From NCBI RefSeq assembly GCF_012848855.1, contig NZ_CP051630.1:723501-787500 (forward strand): a stretch of DNA of 64,000 bases, written 5' to 3'. A program made the position numbers and the translations under genes. Below the pieces are notes generated by a model that worked only from the letters and a program-made list of their open reading frames with translations, ran no database searches and was not told the origin of the DNA. This DNA is from Pyruvatibacter mobilis. Its GTDB lineage: Bacteria > Pseudomonadota > Alphaproteobacteria > CGMCC-115125. Below, in pieces: positions 29,926 through 40,362 of this stretch (position 1 is the first letter of the stretch; each line of letters opens with the position of its first letter).

Positions 29926-30585
29926 ATGCCCGACATCTTCACTCTCGTTGACCGCTATTTGGACGGGCTGTTCGCACCGGAGGATGAGGCGCTTGCGGCC
30001 GTGCACGAAACAGCGCGCGCGGCGGGCATGCCGAACATTGCGGTTGCGCCCAATCAGGGCAAGCTGCTCAACCTGTTCGCCAAGCTGATCGGCGCCCGGC
30101 GCATTCTCGAATTCGGCACGCTTGCGGGCTACAGCGCGATCTGGATGGCGCGGGCGCTGCCGGAAGACGGCAAGCTCATTTCGCTTGAATATGATCCCGC
30201 CTATGCGGAGGTGGCGCGCGGCAACATTGCCCGCGCCGGGCTCGCGTCGCAGGTGGATATCCGTGTCGGTGCAGCCCTCGACACGCTGCCGGATCTTGCC
30301 CGTGACGAGACCGAGCCGTTCGACATGGCGTTTCTGGACGCGGACAAGCGGAACTATCCAGGCTATTTCGAGTGGGCACTCAAGCTCGTTCGCCCTGGCG
30401 GCCTGATCCTCGCTGACAATGTGGTGCGCGGCGGCAATGTGCTGGTGCCGGGGGATGACCCGGATGCGCGGGGTGCGGATGAATTCAACCGCATGGCGGC
30501 TGCCGATCCGCGCTGTGAGGCCGTGGTTGCCCAGCAGATCGGCCAGAAGGGCCATGACGGCCTTGCCGTGGTCCGCGTGCGCTAG
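29926..30585 (+). CDS. SAM-dependent O-methyltransferase (class I, catechol-type family)
   Basis: A 219-residue methyltransferase of the O-methyltransferase family 3. The SAM site is ILEFGTLAGYSAIWMA. LISLEYDPAYAEVARGNI gives the acidic residue that binds the ribose. FDMAFLDADKRNYPGYFEWA carries the metal-binding Asp, and ADNVVRGGNV the second Asp/Asn pair. AAGGA lies before the ATG at 29926. Substrates of this family are usually phenolic; the true one is unknown. The GNAT gene follows after 11 bp. Confidence 0.92.
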   Translation: MPDIFTLVDRYLDGLFAPEDEALAAVHETARAAGMPNIAVAPNQGKLLNLFAKLIGARRILEFGTLAGYSAIWMARALPEDGKLISLEYDPAYAEVARGNIARAGLASQVDIRVGAALDTLPDLARDETEPFDMAFLDADKRNYPGYFEWALKLVRPGGLILADNVVRGGNVLVPGDDPDARGADEFNRMAAADPRCEAVVAQQIGQKGHDGLAVVRVR

Positions 30586-30596
30586 GTCCGTTGCCC

Positions 30597-31097
30597 ATGT
30601 CAGACGAGACCAGTGCCCGGCGGGGACGCCCCCGCATCAGCTTTGTGCGCCTCACCGCCGTGGCCCCGGACGATATCCTCGCCCATATGGCTGACCCGCG
30701 CGTTGCCGTGCATCTGCCCCTGATGACCGAGCCGTGGGACCGGGCAACGGTGGACAGCTTCATCGCCGCCAAGGAAGCCTGCTGGCAGCGGGACGGGCTG
30801 GGCCATTGGGCCATTCTCGACCATGACCGCTATGTGGGCTGGGGCGGCTTCCAGCTTGAGGACGGGGAGTGGGATTTCGGCCTGGTGCTGCGGGCTGACT
30901 GTTTTGGCCTTGGCCCGTCTATAGCGCGGGCGGCGTTGGAGTTCGCTCGGTCGGATGCCCGCATTTCCTATGTCACGGCCCTGCTGCCGCCGTCGCGCAC
31001 GCGGCTTGCGGCGCTCCGCCGCTTCGGGGCACGGGCTGCGGGGGAGGTCACATATGATGGCCAGCGCTTCCTCAAATTCTGCATCGATACGGCTTAA
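30597..31097 (+). CDS. GNAT family N-acetyltransferase
   Basis: A 166-residue protein with a RimJ/RimL-like GNAT layout: FVRLTAVAPDD at the start, GHWAILDHDRYVGWGGFQL in the central strands, and FGLGPSIARAALEFARSDARISYVTALLPPSRTRLAALRRFG spanning the acetyl-CoA-binding and C-terminal parts. The acetyl-CoA loop (usually Q/RxxGxG/A) is degenerate here (CFGLGPS). It sits 11 bp behind the O-methyltransferase gene. The substrate is unknown. Confidence 0.78.
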   Translation: MSDETSARRGRPRISFVRLTAVAPDDILAHMADPRVAVHLPLMTEPWDRATVDSFIAAKEACWQRDGLGHWAILDHDRYVGWGGFQLEDGEWDFGLVLRADCFGLGPSIARAALEFARSDARISYVTALLPPSRTRLAALRRFGARAAGEVTYDGQRFLKFCIDTA

Positions 31098-31117
31098 CTG
31101 ACTGTATTGTCAGTTAA
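31094..31117. promoter_or_regulatory. AT-rich inverted repeat upstream of the LysR gene
   Basis: TTAACTGAC-TGTATT-GTCAGTTAA is a perfect 9-bp inverted repeat with a 6-nt centre. It contains the stop codon of the GNAT gene and lies about 100 bp before the LysR start. It could be an operator (LysR sites are often dyads of this size) or a weak terminator; there is no T run directly after it. Confidence 0.45.
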
Positions 31118-31219
31118 ATCGGTTGAAGTTTGCGTTTTTGCAGATTGATTGTCGCATTTATGAGTAGGTTCTGATATTTTACTTGCATAACCTGCATGAA
31201 GGATTTGCGGGAGTGTGCC

Positions 31220-32218
31220 ATGTCTGCAGGACTTAACTGGGACGATCTGCGTTTCTTCCTCGCTGTTGCCGAGGCAGGCAGCCTGTCGGCGGCGTCGTCG
31301 GTTCTCAAGGTCAATACCACCACCGTGCTGCGCCGGGTGGCGTCGCTCGAAGACTCGCTGGGCGCGCGCCTGTTTGACCGGTCACGCTCCGGCTACCGGC
31401 TGACGCCCCGGGGCGAGCGGCTGCTGGCGCAGCTGGCGCCGGTGGATCAGCGCCTGTCCGCGCTGACGCGGGATTTCGTGGCCGATGAAAATGAAGCCGA
31501 CGCGGTGGTGCGGGTGATGGCGGGCGAGGCGGTGGCCTCGGCCATGCTGGCGCCGCGGCTGCCGGGCTTCCGCGACGAGCATCCTGAGCTGCATCTGGAA
31601 ATCGTGGCCGAGCCGAGCCTCACGGGGCCTGCGCCCTCCGCCGGTGCGCCGGGCGGCTCGATGAAGGACATCGACGTGGCGATCCGTTTCGCCCGGCCGA
31701 CCCAGGGCAATGTGATCGTCCGCAAGATCGGCGACATGGCTTATGGGCTTTATGCCAGCCGGGCCTATACGGCCGTGCGCGGCGTGCCTCGGGAGCCGGG
31801 GCGGCTGGAAGGCCATCAGGTGATCGGCTTTGCCGTCTCCGAAAGCCCGCTGGGCCCGGTCTGGTGGATGAGCCGGGCGGAGCAGGGGGCGAGCGTAGTC
31901 ATCCGCTCCAATGCTGTGGGCGTGCGGGCAGAGGCTGCGCGCCAGGGCCTCGGTCTTGCGGCCTTGCCCTGCATTGTCGGCGACCGGGACCCCATGCTGG
32001 TACGCGTCGGCGAGCCGGAAGACGTAGGCGCGCTGGAATTGTGGCTGGTCACCCATAATGACACCGCCCATGTGGGCCGGGTGCGTGATGCCATGGACTT
32101 TGTGGTCGCCTGCGCCAAGGAAGCCCGGTCAGCGCTGATGGGCGAGGGCGCGGTTGCGGGAGAGCCTGCAGGCGCCGGTGCGAATGACGACCAGGCGGCG
32201 GTCACCGCGGCGGAATAG
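31220..32218 (+). CDS. LysR family transcriptional regulator
   Basis: A 332-residue regulator. The N-terminal winged helix-turn-helix covers residues 5-65 (DLRFFLAVAEAGSLSAASSVLKVNTTTVLRRVASLEDSLGARLFDR). It is followed by a linker helix and a periplasmic-binding-protein-like effector domain (residues 90-300), and a disordered Ala/Gly/Glu tail. The ATG at 31220 is preceded by GGGAG. An AT-rich upstream region with an inverted repeat could be its own binding site. The target and effector are unknown; it is not next to an obvious divergent target gene. Confidence 0.9.
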   Translation: MSAGLNWDDLRFFLAVAEAGSLSAASSVLKVNTTTVLRRVASLEDSLGARLFDRSRSGYRLTPRGERLLAQLAPVDQRLSALTRDFVADENEADAVVRVMAGEAVASAMLAPRLPGFRDEHPELHLEIVAEPSLTGPAPSAGAPGGSMKDIDVAIRFARPTQGNVIVRKIGDMAYGLYASRAYTAVRGVPREPGRLEGHQVIGFAVSESPLGPVWWMSRAEQGASVVIRSNAVGVRAEAARQGLGLAALPCIVGDRDPMLVRVGEPEDVGALELWLVTHNDTAHVGRVRDAMDFVVACAKEARSALMGEGAVAGEPAGAGANDDQAAVTAAE

Positions 32219-32512
32219 CGCAAAAGGCGGTGAAATCCGCCATTCAGGCTTGAAAAGCCGTCAAAACCATAGAGATAAGGCACGCGAGGCGGTTGCGCGC
32301 ACGGCGCGGAATGCCCTAAAAGCGTGTCTCGCGTACTGAACGCTTGATAGCGGCAGGCACGGGCCGGCTTGATGGAAACCGGACGGAAATTGGGTGTTTC
32401 ACCCATGACCGGTTACCTTTCGTTAACCAGCCAAGTCCTAGCTTCACAAGTGGTATTGGCTTTCGTGGATTTTCGCGAAGCTTGGCAGACTGAAGGAACG
32501 GATTGACGCGTC

Positions 32513-32632
32513 ATGAGCATCGCTCGCGCTGACATCTCCGGCATCACCGCCACCGTCTCGGGTGTTTCCCTGGGCGGCGTTTCCGCATGTCCGCTACTTC
32601 TCGGCACGCGCCTTCTCCTTACCAGCCCCTGA
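32513..32632 (+). CDS. leuL: Leucine-rich leader peptide upstream of leuA
   Basis: A 39-codon frame (ATG 32513, TGA 32630) whose end reads CPLLLGTRLLLTSP: six leucine codons in two runs of three, just before the stop. Such clusters are the signature of leader peptides that sense charged tRNA-Leu by ribosome stalling. The start ATG has only a distant GAAGGA. The frame lies 124 bp before leuA. The attenuator itself is less clear: candidate stems follow at 32643-32669 and near 32706-32726. Confidence 0.6.
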   Translation: MSIARADISGITATVSGVSLGGVSACPLLLGTRLLLTSP

Positions 32633-32705
32633 GCGCTGGCAGTCCTTCGGTACAAGCATTTCGCGGAAGGGCGGGCATTCAGGGGACGAAGACGACTTCG
32701 AACCG

Positions 32706-32734
32706 TGTGGGAGAGACCCCCTCACATGCTTTGG
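32706..32734 (+). promoter_or_regulatory. Possible attenuator hairpin before leuA
   Basis: GTGTGGG-AGAGA-CCCCCTCAC can fold into a short stem with one mismatch and is followed by ATGCTTT. It sits between the leucine-rich leader peptide and the leuA ribosome site, the right place for an attenuator. The T tract is weak, so the assignment is tentative. Confidence 0.3.
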
Positions 32735-32756
32735 CATCCGAGAAGGACGTAACAAC

Positions 32757-34343
32757 ATGATTCCCGATAGCACTTCCCGACGCGGCAAACAGGCAGCTGA
32801 CAGCGCCGACCGCGTTCTGATTTTCGATACGACATTGCGTGACGGCGAACAGTCGCCGGGCGCCTCCATGAACCTGGATGAAAAGATCCAGGTGGCGGAG
32901 ATCCTCGAGGCCATGGGCGTCGATGTGATCGAGGCCGGTTTTCCGATCGCATCGAATGGCGACTTTGAAGCGGTGTCCGAGATTGCCCGCCGGGTGAAGG
33001 ACAGCGTGGTGTGCGGGTTGTCGCGCGCCGGCGCCAAGGACATCGAGCGGGCAGGCGAGGCGTTGCGCCATGCCGAGCGCGGCCGGATCCACACCTTCAT
33101 CTCCACCAGCCCCGTGCATATGAAGCACAAGCTGCAGATGGAACCGGAGCAGGTGCTGGACGCGATCGTTGCCAGCGTGACGCTGGCGCGAAACCTGGTG
33201 GACAATGTGGAATGGTCCGCTGAGGACGCTACCCGCACGGACCGGGATTTCCTGTGCCGCTGCGTGGAAGCGGCCATTAAGGCGGGCGCTACCACCATCA
33301 ATATTCCGGACACGGTGGGCTACACGGTGCCGACGGAATATGCGGACATCTTCACGATGCTGCGGACCAGGGTGCCGAACGCCGACAAGGCGATCTTTTC
33401 CACGCATTGCCACAATGATCTGGGTCTCGCGGTTGCCAATTCGCTGGCAGGTGTGGGCGCAGGCGCGCGGCAGGTGGAATGCACCATCAACGGCCTGGGC
33501 GAACGCGCGGGCAATGCGGCGCTCGAGGAAATCGTCATGGCGCTGCGCACCCGCGCAGACGTCATGCCTTATGACACCGGCATCAACTCGCAGATGATTG
33601 CCCGCGCCTCCAAGGTGGTGTCGAGCGTCACCTCGTTCCCGGTGCAGTACAACAAGGCCATTGTCGGCCAGAATGCCTTTGCCCATGAGAGCGGCATTCA
33701 CCAGGACGGCATGCTGAAGAACACCGAGACCTACGAGATTATGACGCCGGAAAGCGTCGGCATCTCCAAGTCGTCGCTGGTGTTGGGCAAGCTGTCGGGC
33801 CGCCACGCCTTCAAGGACAAGCTGCAGTCGCTGGGCTACGAGCTGGGCGACAACCAGCTGCAGGATGCCTTCAAGCGCTTCAAGGATCTGGCTGACAAGA
33901 AGAAGCATGTCTTCGATGAAGACATCGTGGCGCTGGTGGACGACGAAGTCGCCGCCGGCAATGACAACATCAAGGTCGTGTCCCTGTCGGTTGTTGCCGG
34001 CACGGAAGGCCCGCAGGAAGCTGCCCTGACCCTGGATGTGGAGGGCGATGTCCGCTCCACCAAGGCAACGGGCGACGGGCCGGTGGATGCGATCTTCAAT
34101 GCCATCAAGGCGCTGGTGCCGTATCAGGCGCATCTGCAGCTCTACCAGGTGCATGCGGTGACCGGCGGCACGGATGCGCAGGCGGAAGTGTCGGTGCGGC
34201 TGGAAGAAGACGGCAAGACCGTCACCGGCCGCGGCGCGGATACGGATACGCTGGTGGCCAGCGCGCGGGCCTATGTCAGCGCGCTGAACCGCCTGCAGAC
34301 CAAGCGCCTGAAAACGGCGCCTGAAGCCATGGTCGCGCCATAA
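32757..34343 (+). CDS. leuA: 2-isopropylmalate synthase
   Basis: A 528-residue enzyme that condenses acetyl-CoA with 2-oxoisovalerate, the first committed step of leucine synthesis. The catalytic TIM barrel (residues 25-290) begins with [16 protein letters not shown], carries [30 protein letters not shown] with the metal-binding His-x-His, and ends in the GNAALEE region. The C-terminal LeuA allosteric domain (residues about 370-510) binds leucine for feedback control. The ATG at 32757 with AAGGA upstream is chosen over an open frame beginning at 32562. Confidence 0.97.
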   Translation: MIPDSTSRRGKQAADSADRVLIFDTTLRDGEQSPGASMNLDEKIQVAEILEAMGVDVIEAGFPIASNGDFEAVSEIARRVKDSVVCGLSRAGAKDIERAGEALRHAERGRIHTFISTSPVHMKHKLQMEPEQVLDAIVASVTLARNLVDNVEWSAEDATRTDRDFLCRCVEAAIKAGATTINIPDTVGYTVPTEYADIFTMLRTRVPNADKAIFSTHCHNDLGLAVANSLAGVGAGARQVECTINGLGERAGNAALEEIVMALRTRADVMPYDTGINSQMIARASKVVSSVTSFPVQYNKAIVGQNAFAHESGIHQDGMLKNTETYEIMTPESVGISKSSLVLGKLSGRHAFKDKLQSLGYELGDNQLQDAFKRFKDLADKKKHVFDEDIVALVDDEVAAGNDNIKVVSLSVVAGTEGPQEAALTLDVEGDVRSTKATGDGPVDAIFNAIKALVPYQAHLQLYQVHAVTGGTDAQAEVSVRLEEDGKTVTGRGADTDTLVASARAYVSALNRLQTKRLKTAPEAMVAP

Positions 34344-34360
34344 AGGGCGTGCAACAGAGT

Positions 34361-34392
34361 TAACGGCGGTGCACAAAAAGGCACCGCCGTTA
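34361..34392 (+). terminator. Terminator-like hairpin between leuA and mreB
   Basis: TAACGGCGGTGC and GCACCGCCGTTA form a perfect 12-bp stem with an 8-nt loop. The tail (CTGATT) has few T residues. It separates the leucine gene from the cell-shape operon. Confidence 0.65.
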
Positions 34393-34396
34393 CTGA

Positions 34397-35491
<1,095 letters not shown>

Positions 35492-35702
35492 GTCAATCGA
35501 ACGCGGCGAGGGGACCGCTGACACGGAATTGCAGGCGGCCTGAAGTGATTGGGTGTGCTTGAGGGATGGCGTTAATAATGCTGTTATCTCAAGCAATTAG
35601 CTTCTAGCCGTTTGCTGACGGTCTGACCGGGGCGTGGGGGCGCTTTCAGACCGGCAATTCGGCGGGCACGGCCATTTCCGGCCTGCCAAGAGGGCGTGTG
35701 CA

Positions 35703-36758
35703 GTGAGGGAACCGACCAACAGGGTCAAGTTACCGTTCCGGGTGTCGTCGTACCGGCTGTCGCTGGTGCTGACGCTCACCATTGCCTCCGTGCTGCTTGT
35801 CGGCCGCGCGGAAAGCTATCTGGTGGACCGCACGCGCCAGGTGATGACCGACCTTTCCGCGCCCCTGCTCGAACTGGCCTCGCGGCCTGTCGCAGCGGTA
35901 CGCAATTTCATCGCATCAACAGACGAATACGCCTACGTCTTCGAGGAGAACGCGCGGCTGCGTGCCGAGAACGAAGCGCTGCGTGAATGGCGCGAAAAGG
36001 CTCTGGCACTCGAGCGCCGGGTGGCGCGTTTCGAAGCGCTGCTGGACGTGACGGTTGATCCGGCAATCCAGTATGCGACCGGCAAGATCATCGGCGACAG
36101 CGGCGGCCCATTCGTTCATGCCTTCATCGTCAATGTTCCGGCCTCGGAAGGCGCCGAAGCGGGGCAAGCAGTGGTGGACGACCAGGGGCTGATCGGCCGC
36201 GTCGTAAGTGCCGGGGCCACGGCGTCGCGCGTGCTGCTTCTGACCGACCTCAACAGCCGCATCCCCGTGCGGGTGGAGCCCGAGGGCTATCGCGCCATCG
36301 CGGTGGGCGACAACAGCCGCTTTCCCAAGATCCAGTTCCTGGCGCCGGAAGCGCGCCTCAAGCCGGGCGACCGCATTGTCACCTCCGGCCATGGCGGGCT
36401 GATGCCGCCGGACCTGCCGGTGGGCATGGTGGTGCTTGCCAGCGACGGCAGCCCGCGTCTTCAGACCTATTCCGAGTTCGACCGCACCAGCACCGTGCGT
36501 GTGCTGAATTATGACTTCCCGGACCTTGTGACCGCCGATACGGACGAAGCTGCCGCCGGCGAGGAAACAGCGCCGGAAGATGCCGCCACGCCGGAACTGC
36601 CGGGGGCGTCCGCACCTGCGGCCGCTGACCAGATCGTCGAGCGGGCCGGGCAGCCCGGTGCTGCATCCGGCACGGACAGCGCGCGTGCGGCGCCCGAGAC
36701 TTCACGTGACACCGCGCGTGAGACGCCGCGTGAAACGGCCGGGGAAAGCGATCTCTGA
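35703..36758 (+). CDS. mreC: Rod shape-determining protein MreC
   Basis: A 351-residue periplasmic scaffold of the elongasome. It starts at a GTG (35703) with GAGGG upstream. One transmembrane helix (residues 15-35) is followed by a coiled coil (YVFEENARLRAENEALREWREKAL region) and the two beta-barrel domain (about residues 120-270). The last 75 residues form a low-complexity Ala/Glu/Thr tail with repeated ETxRxT/P units beyond the conserved core. The stop is 3 bp before mreD. Confidence 0.93.
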   Translation: MREPTNRVKLPFRVSSYRLSLVLTLTIASVLLVGRAESYLVDRTRQVMTDLSAPLLELASRPVAAVRNFIASTDEYAYVFEENARLRAENEALREWREKALALERRVARFEALLDVTVDPAIQYATGKIIGDSGGPFVHAFIVNVPASEGAEAGQAVVDDQGLIGRVVSAGATASRVLLLTDLNSRIPVRVEPEGYRAIAVGDNSRFPKIQFLAPEARLKPGDRIVTSGHGGLMPPDLPVGMVVLASDGSPRLQTYSEFDRTSTVRVLNYDFPDLVTADTDEAAAGEETAPEDAATPELPGASAPAAADQIVERAGQPGAASGTDSARAAPETSRDTARETPRETAGESDL

Positions 36759-36761
36759 GCC

Positions 36762-37271
36762 ATGCGGGACCTGTCGCAAGCATTCTGGATCGCGGTGCCC
36801 GTCGGGCTGTCGCTGGTCTGCGTGCTGCTGGGGCTGATCCCGGTCGGCATCGGCACGGGCGGCACCACGGCCCCCATCTTCACGCTGGCGGTGGCCTATT
36901 TCTTCGCGGTGCACCGGCCCGAATTCTTCCCGCCCTGGGCGGTGTTCGGCATCGGCCTGTTGCAGGACGTGCTGTCGGGCGGGCCGCTTGGGCTCTACAC
37001 GGTGGTACTGCTGGCCGGCTTCGGCCTCACCCATTCCCAGCGCCTGTTCCTTGTGGGCCGCAGCTTCTCCACCCTGTGGGTCGGCTTCATGGCGGTCTGC
37101 GGCCTTGCGGCGGCGATTGCCTGGTTCGGGGCGTCGGTTCATTACGGCGTTGTGGTGAACCCGATGCCGCTCATCTGGCAGGCACTGATCACCATCGCCG
37201 TCTATCCGCCCATGTCTTTCATCCTCTCCCGGATCAACCAGCGCCTGACGGTGCTGGCACCGGCGGCCTAG
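36762..37271 (+). CDS. mreD: Rod shape-determining protein MreD
   Basis: A 169-residue inner-membrane protein with five or six predicted helices, matching MreD, which bridges MreC and the wall synthases. LLQDVLSGGPLGLYTVVLL is a conserved MreD motif. The start is 3 bp after the mreC stop, so the genes are translationally linked. Confidence 0.92.
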   Translation: MRDLSQAFWIAVPVGLSLVCVLLGLIPVGIGTGGTTAPIFTLAVAYFFAVHRPEFFPPWAVFGIGLLQDVLSGGPLGLYTVVLLAGFGLTHSQRLFLVGRSFSTLWVGFMAVCGLAAAIAWFGASVHYGVVVNPMPLIWQALITIAVYPPMSFILSRINQRLTVLAPAA

Positions 37272-37286
37272 GGGGAGGGCGGAGCC

Positions 37287-39209
37287 ATGGCGCTTGATAA
37301 TCGCGATGAGGAAAAACAGAAGCTGTTCACCCGCCGGGCGGCGGTGATCGGCGGCGGCCAGCTGGCGCTGTTCACGGTGCTGGCGGGGCGCATGTATTAC
37401 CTGCAGGTGATCGAAAGCCAGGAATACGAAATCCTGGCCGAGGAAAACCGCGTCAATGTCAGGCTGCTGCCGCCCCTGCGCGGCGAAATCGTGGACCGCT
37501 TCGGGGAGAAGCTGGCGAGCAACCGTCAGAATTTCCGTGTGGTGCTGATCCCCGAACAGACCGACGATGTGGAAGCAACGCTCGAGAAACTCTCCGAGAT
37601 CATCGATATCTCCGAGCGCACCCGCAAGCGCGTGCTGCGGGAGGTGCGCCAGAAGCGCGGTTTTGTCCCGCTGACGGTGGCGGAGAACCTCGAGTGGGAG
37701 ACCTTTGCCGAGATCAACATCCATACGCCGGACCTGCCGGGGCTGACACCGGAAGTGGGCGATACGCGGCATTATCCGTATGGGGAAGACTTGGCCCATG
37801 TAGTCGGCTACGTGGCGGCGGTGACGGATCGCGACTTTGAAGGCGAGGATGACCCGCTGCTGCAGCTTCCCGGCTTCCGTGTCGGGCGCTCCGGCGTTGA
37901 GCGGATGCTGGAAAAGGAATTGCGCGGCCAGGCGGGCAACAGCCGTGTCGAGGTGAACGCCTATGGCCGGGTGATCCGCGAACTGGCCAAGAATCCCGGC
38001 ACGCCGGGCGATGAAGTGGTGCTGACGCTGGACATGGATATCCAGCGCTACGCCACCGAGCGGGTACGCGGCGAAAGCGCGTCGATCGTTGTGATGGATG
38101 TGGTGACGGGCGAACTCGTCAGCATCGTGTCCGCACCTGGCTTTGACCCCAATCTGTTCAATATCGGTCTCAGCCAGGCGGAGTGGGAGGGGCTCACCAA
38201 CAACGAGCTCAACCCGCTGGTCAACAAGACGCTGGCCGGGCAGTACCCGCCGGGCTCCACCTTCAAGATGGTGGTGGCACTGGCAGCGCTTGATGCGGGG
38301 GTGATCGCCCCCAACCGCACAATCTTCTGCAGCGGCAAGGTGAGCCTGGGCAGCCATGACTTCCACTGCTGGAAGCGCGGCGGGCACGGGCCCATGGATA
38401 TGGTCGATGCCATCAAGCACTCCTGCAACGTCTATTTCTACGAGATCGGCAAGCGGCTGGGCATCGACAAGATCGAGAAGATGGCGCGCCGCTTTGGTCT
38501 GGGTGACCAGCTGGCGGTGGACATGGCCGGTGAGAAGGCGGGTAACATCCCCTCCGCCGGGTGGAAGCGCGCCACCACCGGTGTGCCCTGGCAGCAGGGT
38601 GAGACGCTCAATGCCTCGATCGGCCAGGGCTATGTGCTGACGACGCCCCTGCAGCTTGCCACCATGGCCGCGCGCATCGCCAATGGCGGCACGGCGGTGC
38701 GGCCGTGGCTGGTCCGCTCCGTGGGCGGACAATTGCGCGAGATGCCGCAGGCGGTGCCCATGGGCATTCCGCCGGCGCATATCTCCATCATCCAGCGGGG
38801 CATGAACGAAGTGGTGAACGTGCCGGGCGGCACGGCCTTCCGTTCCCGCCTGCCGCTGGAAAATGCCGCCATGGCAGGCAAGACCGGCACAGCGCTTGTG
38901 CGCCGCATCTCGCGCGAGGAGCGCGCCCGCGGCGTTTTGAAGAATGACGAGCTGCCGTGGAAGTTCCGCGACCACGCCCTGTTTGTCGGCTACGGGCCGG
39001 TAGAAAATCCGCGCTACGCGATTTCCGTGATCGTTGATCATGGCGGCGGCGGCAGCGCGGCGGCGGCCCCGGTCGCCAAGGACGTGATGACCCGCGTGCT
39101 GACCCGCGACCCGATGAACATGGCCGCCTATGAGCAGGTGCCCGGCGGCGGCAACGGCCTGTCGCGGCGGGCAGCGCTCACCGGCAGGCGCAGCGGGGGA
39201 GGTGGCTGA
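37287..39209 (+). CDS. mrdA: Penicillin-binding protein 2 (elongasome transpeptidase)
   Basis: A 640-residue class B PBP that crosslinks peptidoglycan during elongation, working with RodA. A short cytoplasmic part and one transmembrane helix (residues 20-38) are followed by the dimerisation domain and the transpeptidase domain. The catalytic motifs are STFK (Ser324), SCN (Ser379) and KTG (Lys532). The C-terminus ends in a Gly/Arg tail. Its stop overlaps the rodA start (TGATG). Confidence 0.97.
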   Translation: MALDNRDEEKQKLFTRRAAVIGGGQLALFTVLAGRMYYLQVIESQEYEILAEENRVNVRLLPPLRGEIVDRFGEKLASNRQNFRVVLIPEQTDDVEATLEKLSEIIDISERTRKRVLREVRQKRGFVPLTVAENLEWETFAEINIHTPDLPGLTPEVGDTRHYPYGEDLAHVVGYVAAVTDRDFEGEDDPLLQLPGFRVGRSGVERMLEKELRGQAGNSRVEVNAYGRVIRELAKNPGTPGDEVVLTLDMDIQRYATERVRGESASIVVMDVVTGELVSIVSAPGFDPNLFNIGLSQAEWEGLTNNELNPLVNKTLAGQYPPGSTFKMVVALAALDAGVIAPNRTIFCSGKVSLGSHDFHCWKRGGHGPMDMVDAIKHSCNVYFYEIGKRLGIDKIEKMARRFGLGDQLAVDMAGEKAGNIPSAGWKRATTGVPWQQGETLNASIGQGYVLTTPLQLATMAARIANGGTAVRPWLVRSVGGQLREMPQAVPMGIPPAHISIIQRGMNEVVNVPGGTAFRSRLPLENAAMAGKTGTALVRRISREERARGVLKNDELPWKFRDHALFVGYGPVENPRYAISVIVDHGGGGSAAAAPVAKDVMTRVLTRDPMNMAAYEQVPGGGNGLSRRAALTGRRSGGGG

Positions 39210-40357
39210 TGGTTCTCGAAGCAATTTCCCGCTCGGGCCGCCTGAGCCTCGGCGACAAGCTCTACGAGATCAATTGGGGCTTTGTCCTGCTGCTGACGGC
39301 CATCGCCTCGGTCGGCTTTGCCATGCTCTATTCGGCCGCCGACGGCAATTTCGATCCGTGGGCGTCGCGCCAGATGGTGCGTTTCGCCATGGGCATGGTG
39401 CTGCTGATGGTGTTTGCCGTCATCGACCCCCGGGTGTGGATGCAGCTTGCCTATCCGGCCTATGGCTTTGCCCTGCTGCTGCTCATCGGCGTGGAAGTGG
39501 CGGGCACCACCGGCATGGGCGCCACGCGCTGGATCAATCTCGGCGTCATTCAGCTGCAGCCGTCCGAGCTCATGAAGATCACCCTGGCGCTGGCGCTGGC
39601 GCGCTACTACCACATGCTTGAGCATGACCGGGTGTCGCATCCGCTCTATCTGCTGCCTGCCCTGGCGATGATCGGCCTGCCGGTGCTGCTGGTGCTGCGG
39701 CAGCCGGATCTGGGTACGTCGCTGCTGCTGACCGTGGTGGGCATTGCGATCATTTTCATGGCCGGGCTCTCATGGCGCTATGTCATCGGCGCGGGCGTGG
39801 CGGCGCTGATTGCCATCCCGGTCGGGTGGCAATATTTCCTGCTGCCCTATCAGCGGGAGCGTGTGTTCACCTTCCTTGATCCGTCGCGCGACCCGCTGGG
39901 CGCGGGCTATCACACCACCCAGGCCAAGATCGCGCTTGGCTCCGGCGGGGTGTGGGGCAAGGGCTTCATGGAAGGCACCCAAAGCCACCTCAACTTCCTG
40001 CCGGAAAAGCAGACCGACTTCATTTTCGTGATGCTGTCGGAGGAAATGGGCCTAATGGGCGGCCTTGCGCTGATGGGGCTCTATCTCGCCGTGCTCGGCT
40101 TTGCCTTCAGCGTGGCGGTGGGCGTGCGGCACCAGTTCGGCCGCCTGCTGGTGGCGGCGCTGGCGGTCAATTTCTTCCTCTATGTGTTCATCAACGCGGC
40201 GATGGTGATGGGGCTCATTCCGGTTGTCGGCGTGCCGCTGCCGCTCGTCTCTTACGGCGGCTCGGCCATGCTGGTGATCATGGCCGGCTTCGGCCTGATG
40301 ATGAGCATCTATGTGCATCGCCAGGAAGAGCTGCCGCGCGGCGGCGGCATTCTCTAG
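39209..40357 (+). CDS. rodA: Peptidoglycan glycosyltransferase RodA
   Basis: A 382-residue SEDS-family polymerase with about ten membrane helices. It polymerises lipid II glycan strands together with PBP2. SEDS signatures are visible: GATRWINLGVIQLQPSELMKI, RQPDLGTSLLL with the catalytic Asp loop nearby, GSGGVWGKGFMEGTQSHLNFLPEKQTDFIF and VPLPLVSYGGSAMLV. It is the last gene of the operon and meets the DUF2177 gene tail to tail 5 bp away. Confidence 0.97.
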   Translation: MVLEAISRSGRLSLGDKLYEINWGFVLLLTAIASVGFAMLYSAADGNFDPWASRQMVRFAMGMVLLMVFAVIDPRVWMQLAYPAYGFALLLLIGVEVAGTTGMGATRWINLGVIQLQPSELMKITLALALARYYHMLEHDRVSHPLYLLPALAMIGLPVLLVLRQPDLGTSLLLTVVGIAIIFMAGLSWRYVIGAGVAALIAIPVGWQYFLLPYQRERVFTFLDPSRDPLGAGYHTTQAKIALGSGGVWGKGFMEGTQSHLNFLPEKQTDFIFVMLSEEMGLMGGLALMGLYLAVLGFAFSVAVGVRHQFGRLLVAALAVNFFLYVFINAAMVMGLIPVVGVPLPLVSYGGSAMLVIMAGFGLMMSIYVHRQEELPRGGGIL

Positions 40358-40362
40358 GCCGC

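Noticed and set aside
36702-39224. 840-codon open frame antisense to mreD and mrdA
   Set aside because: It covers several certain genes on the other strand and has no recognisable domains; it is a codon-bias shadow.
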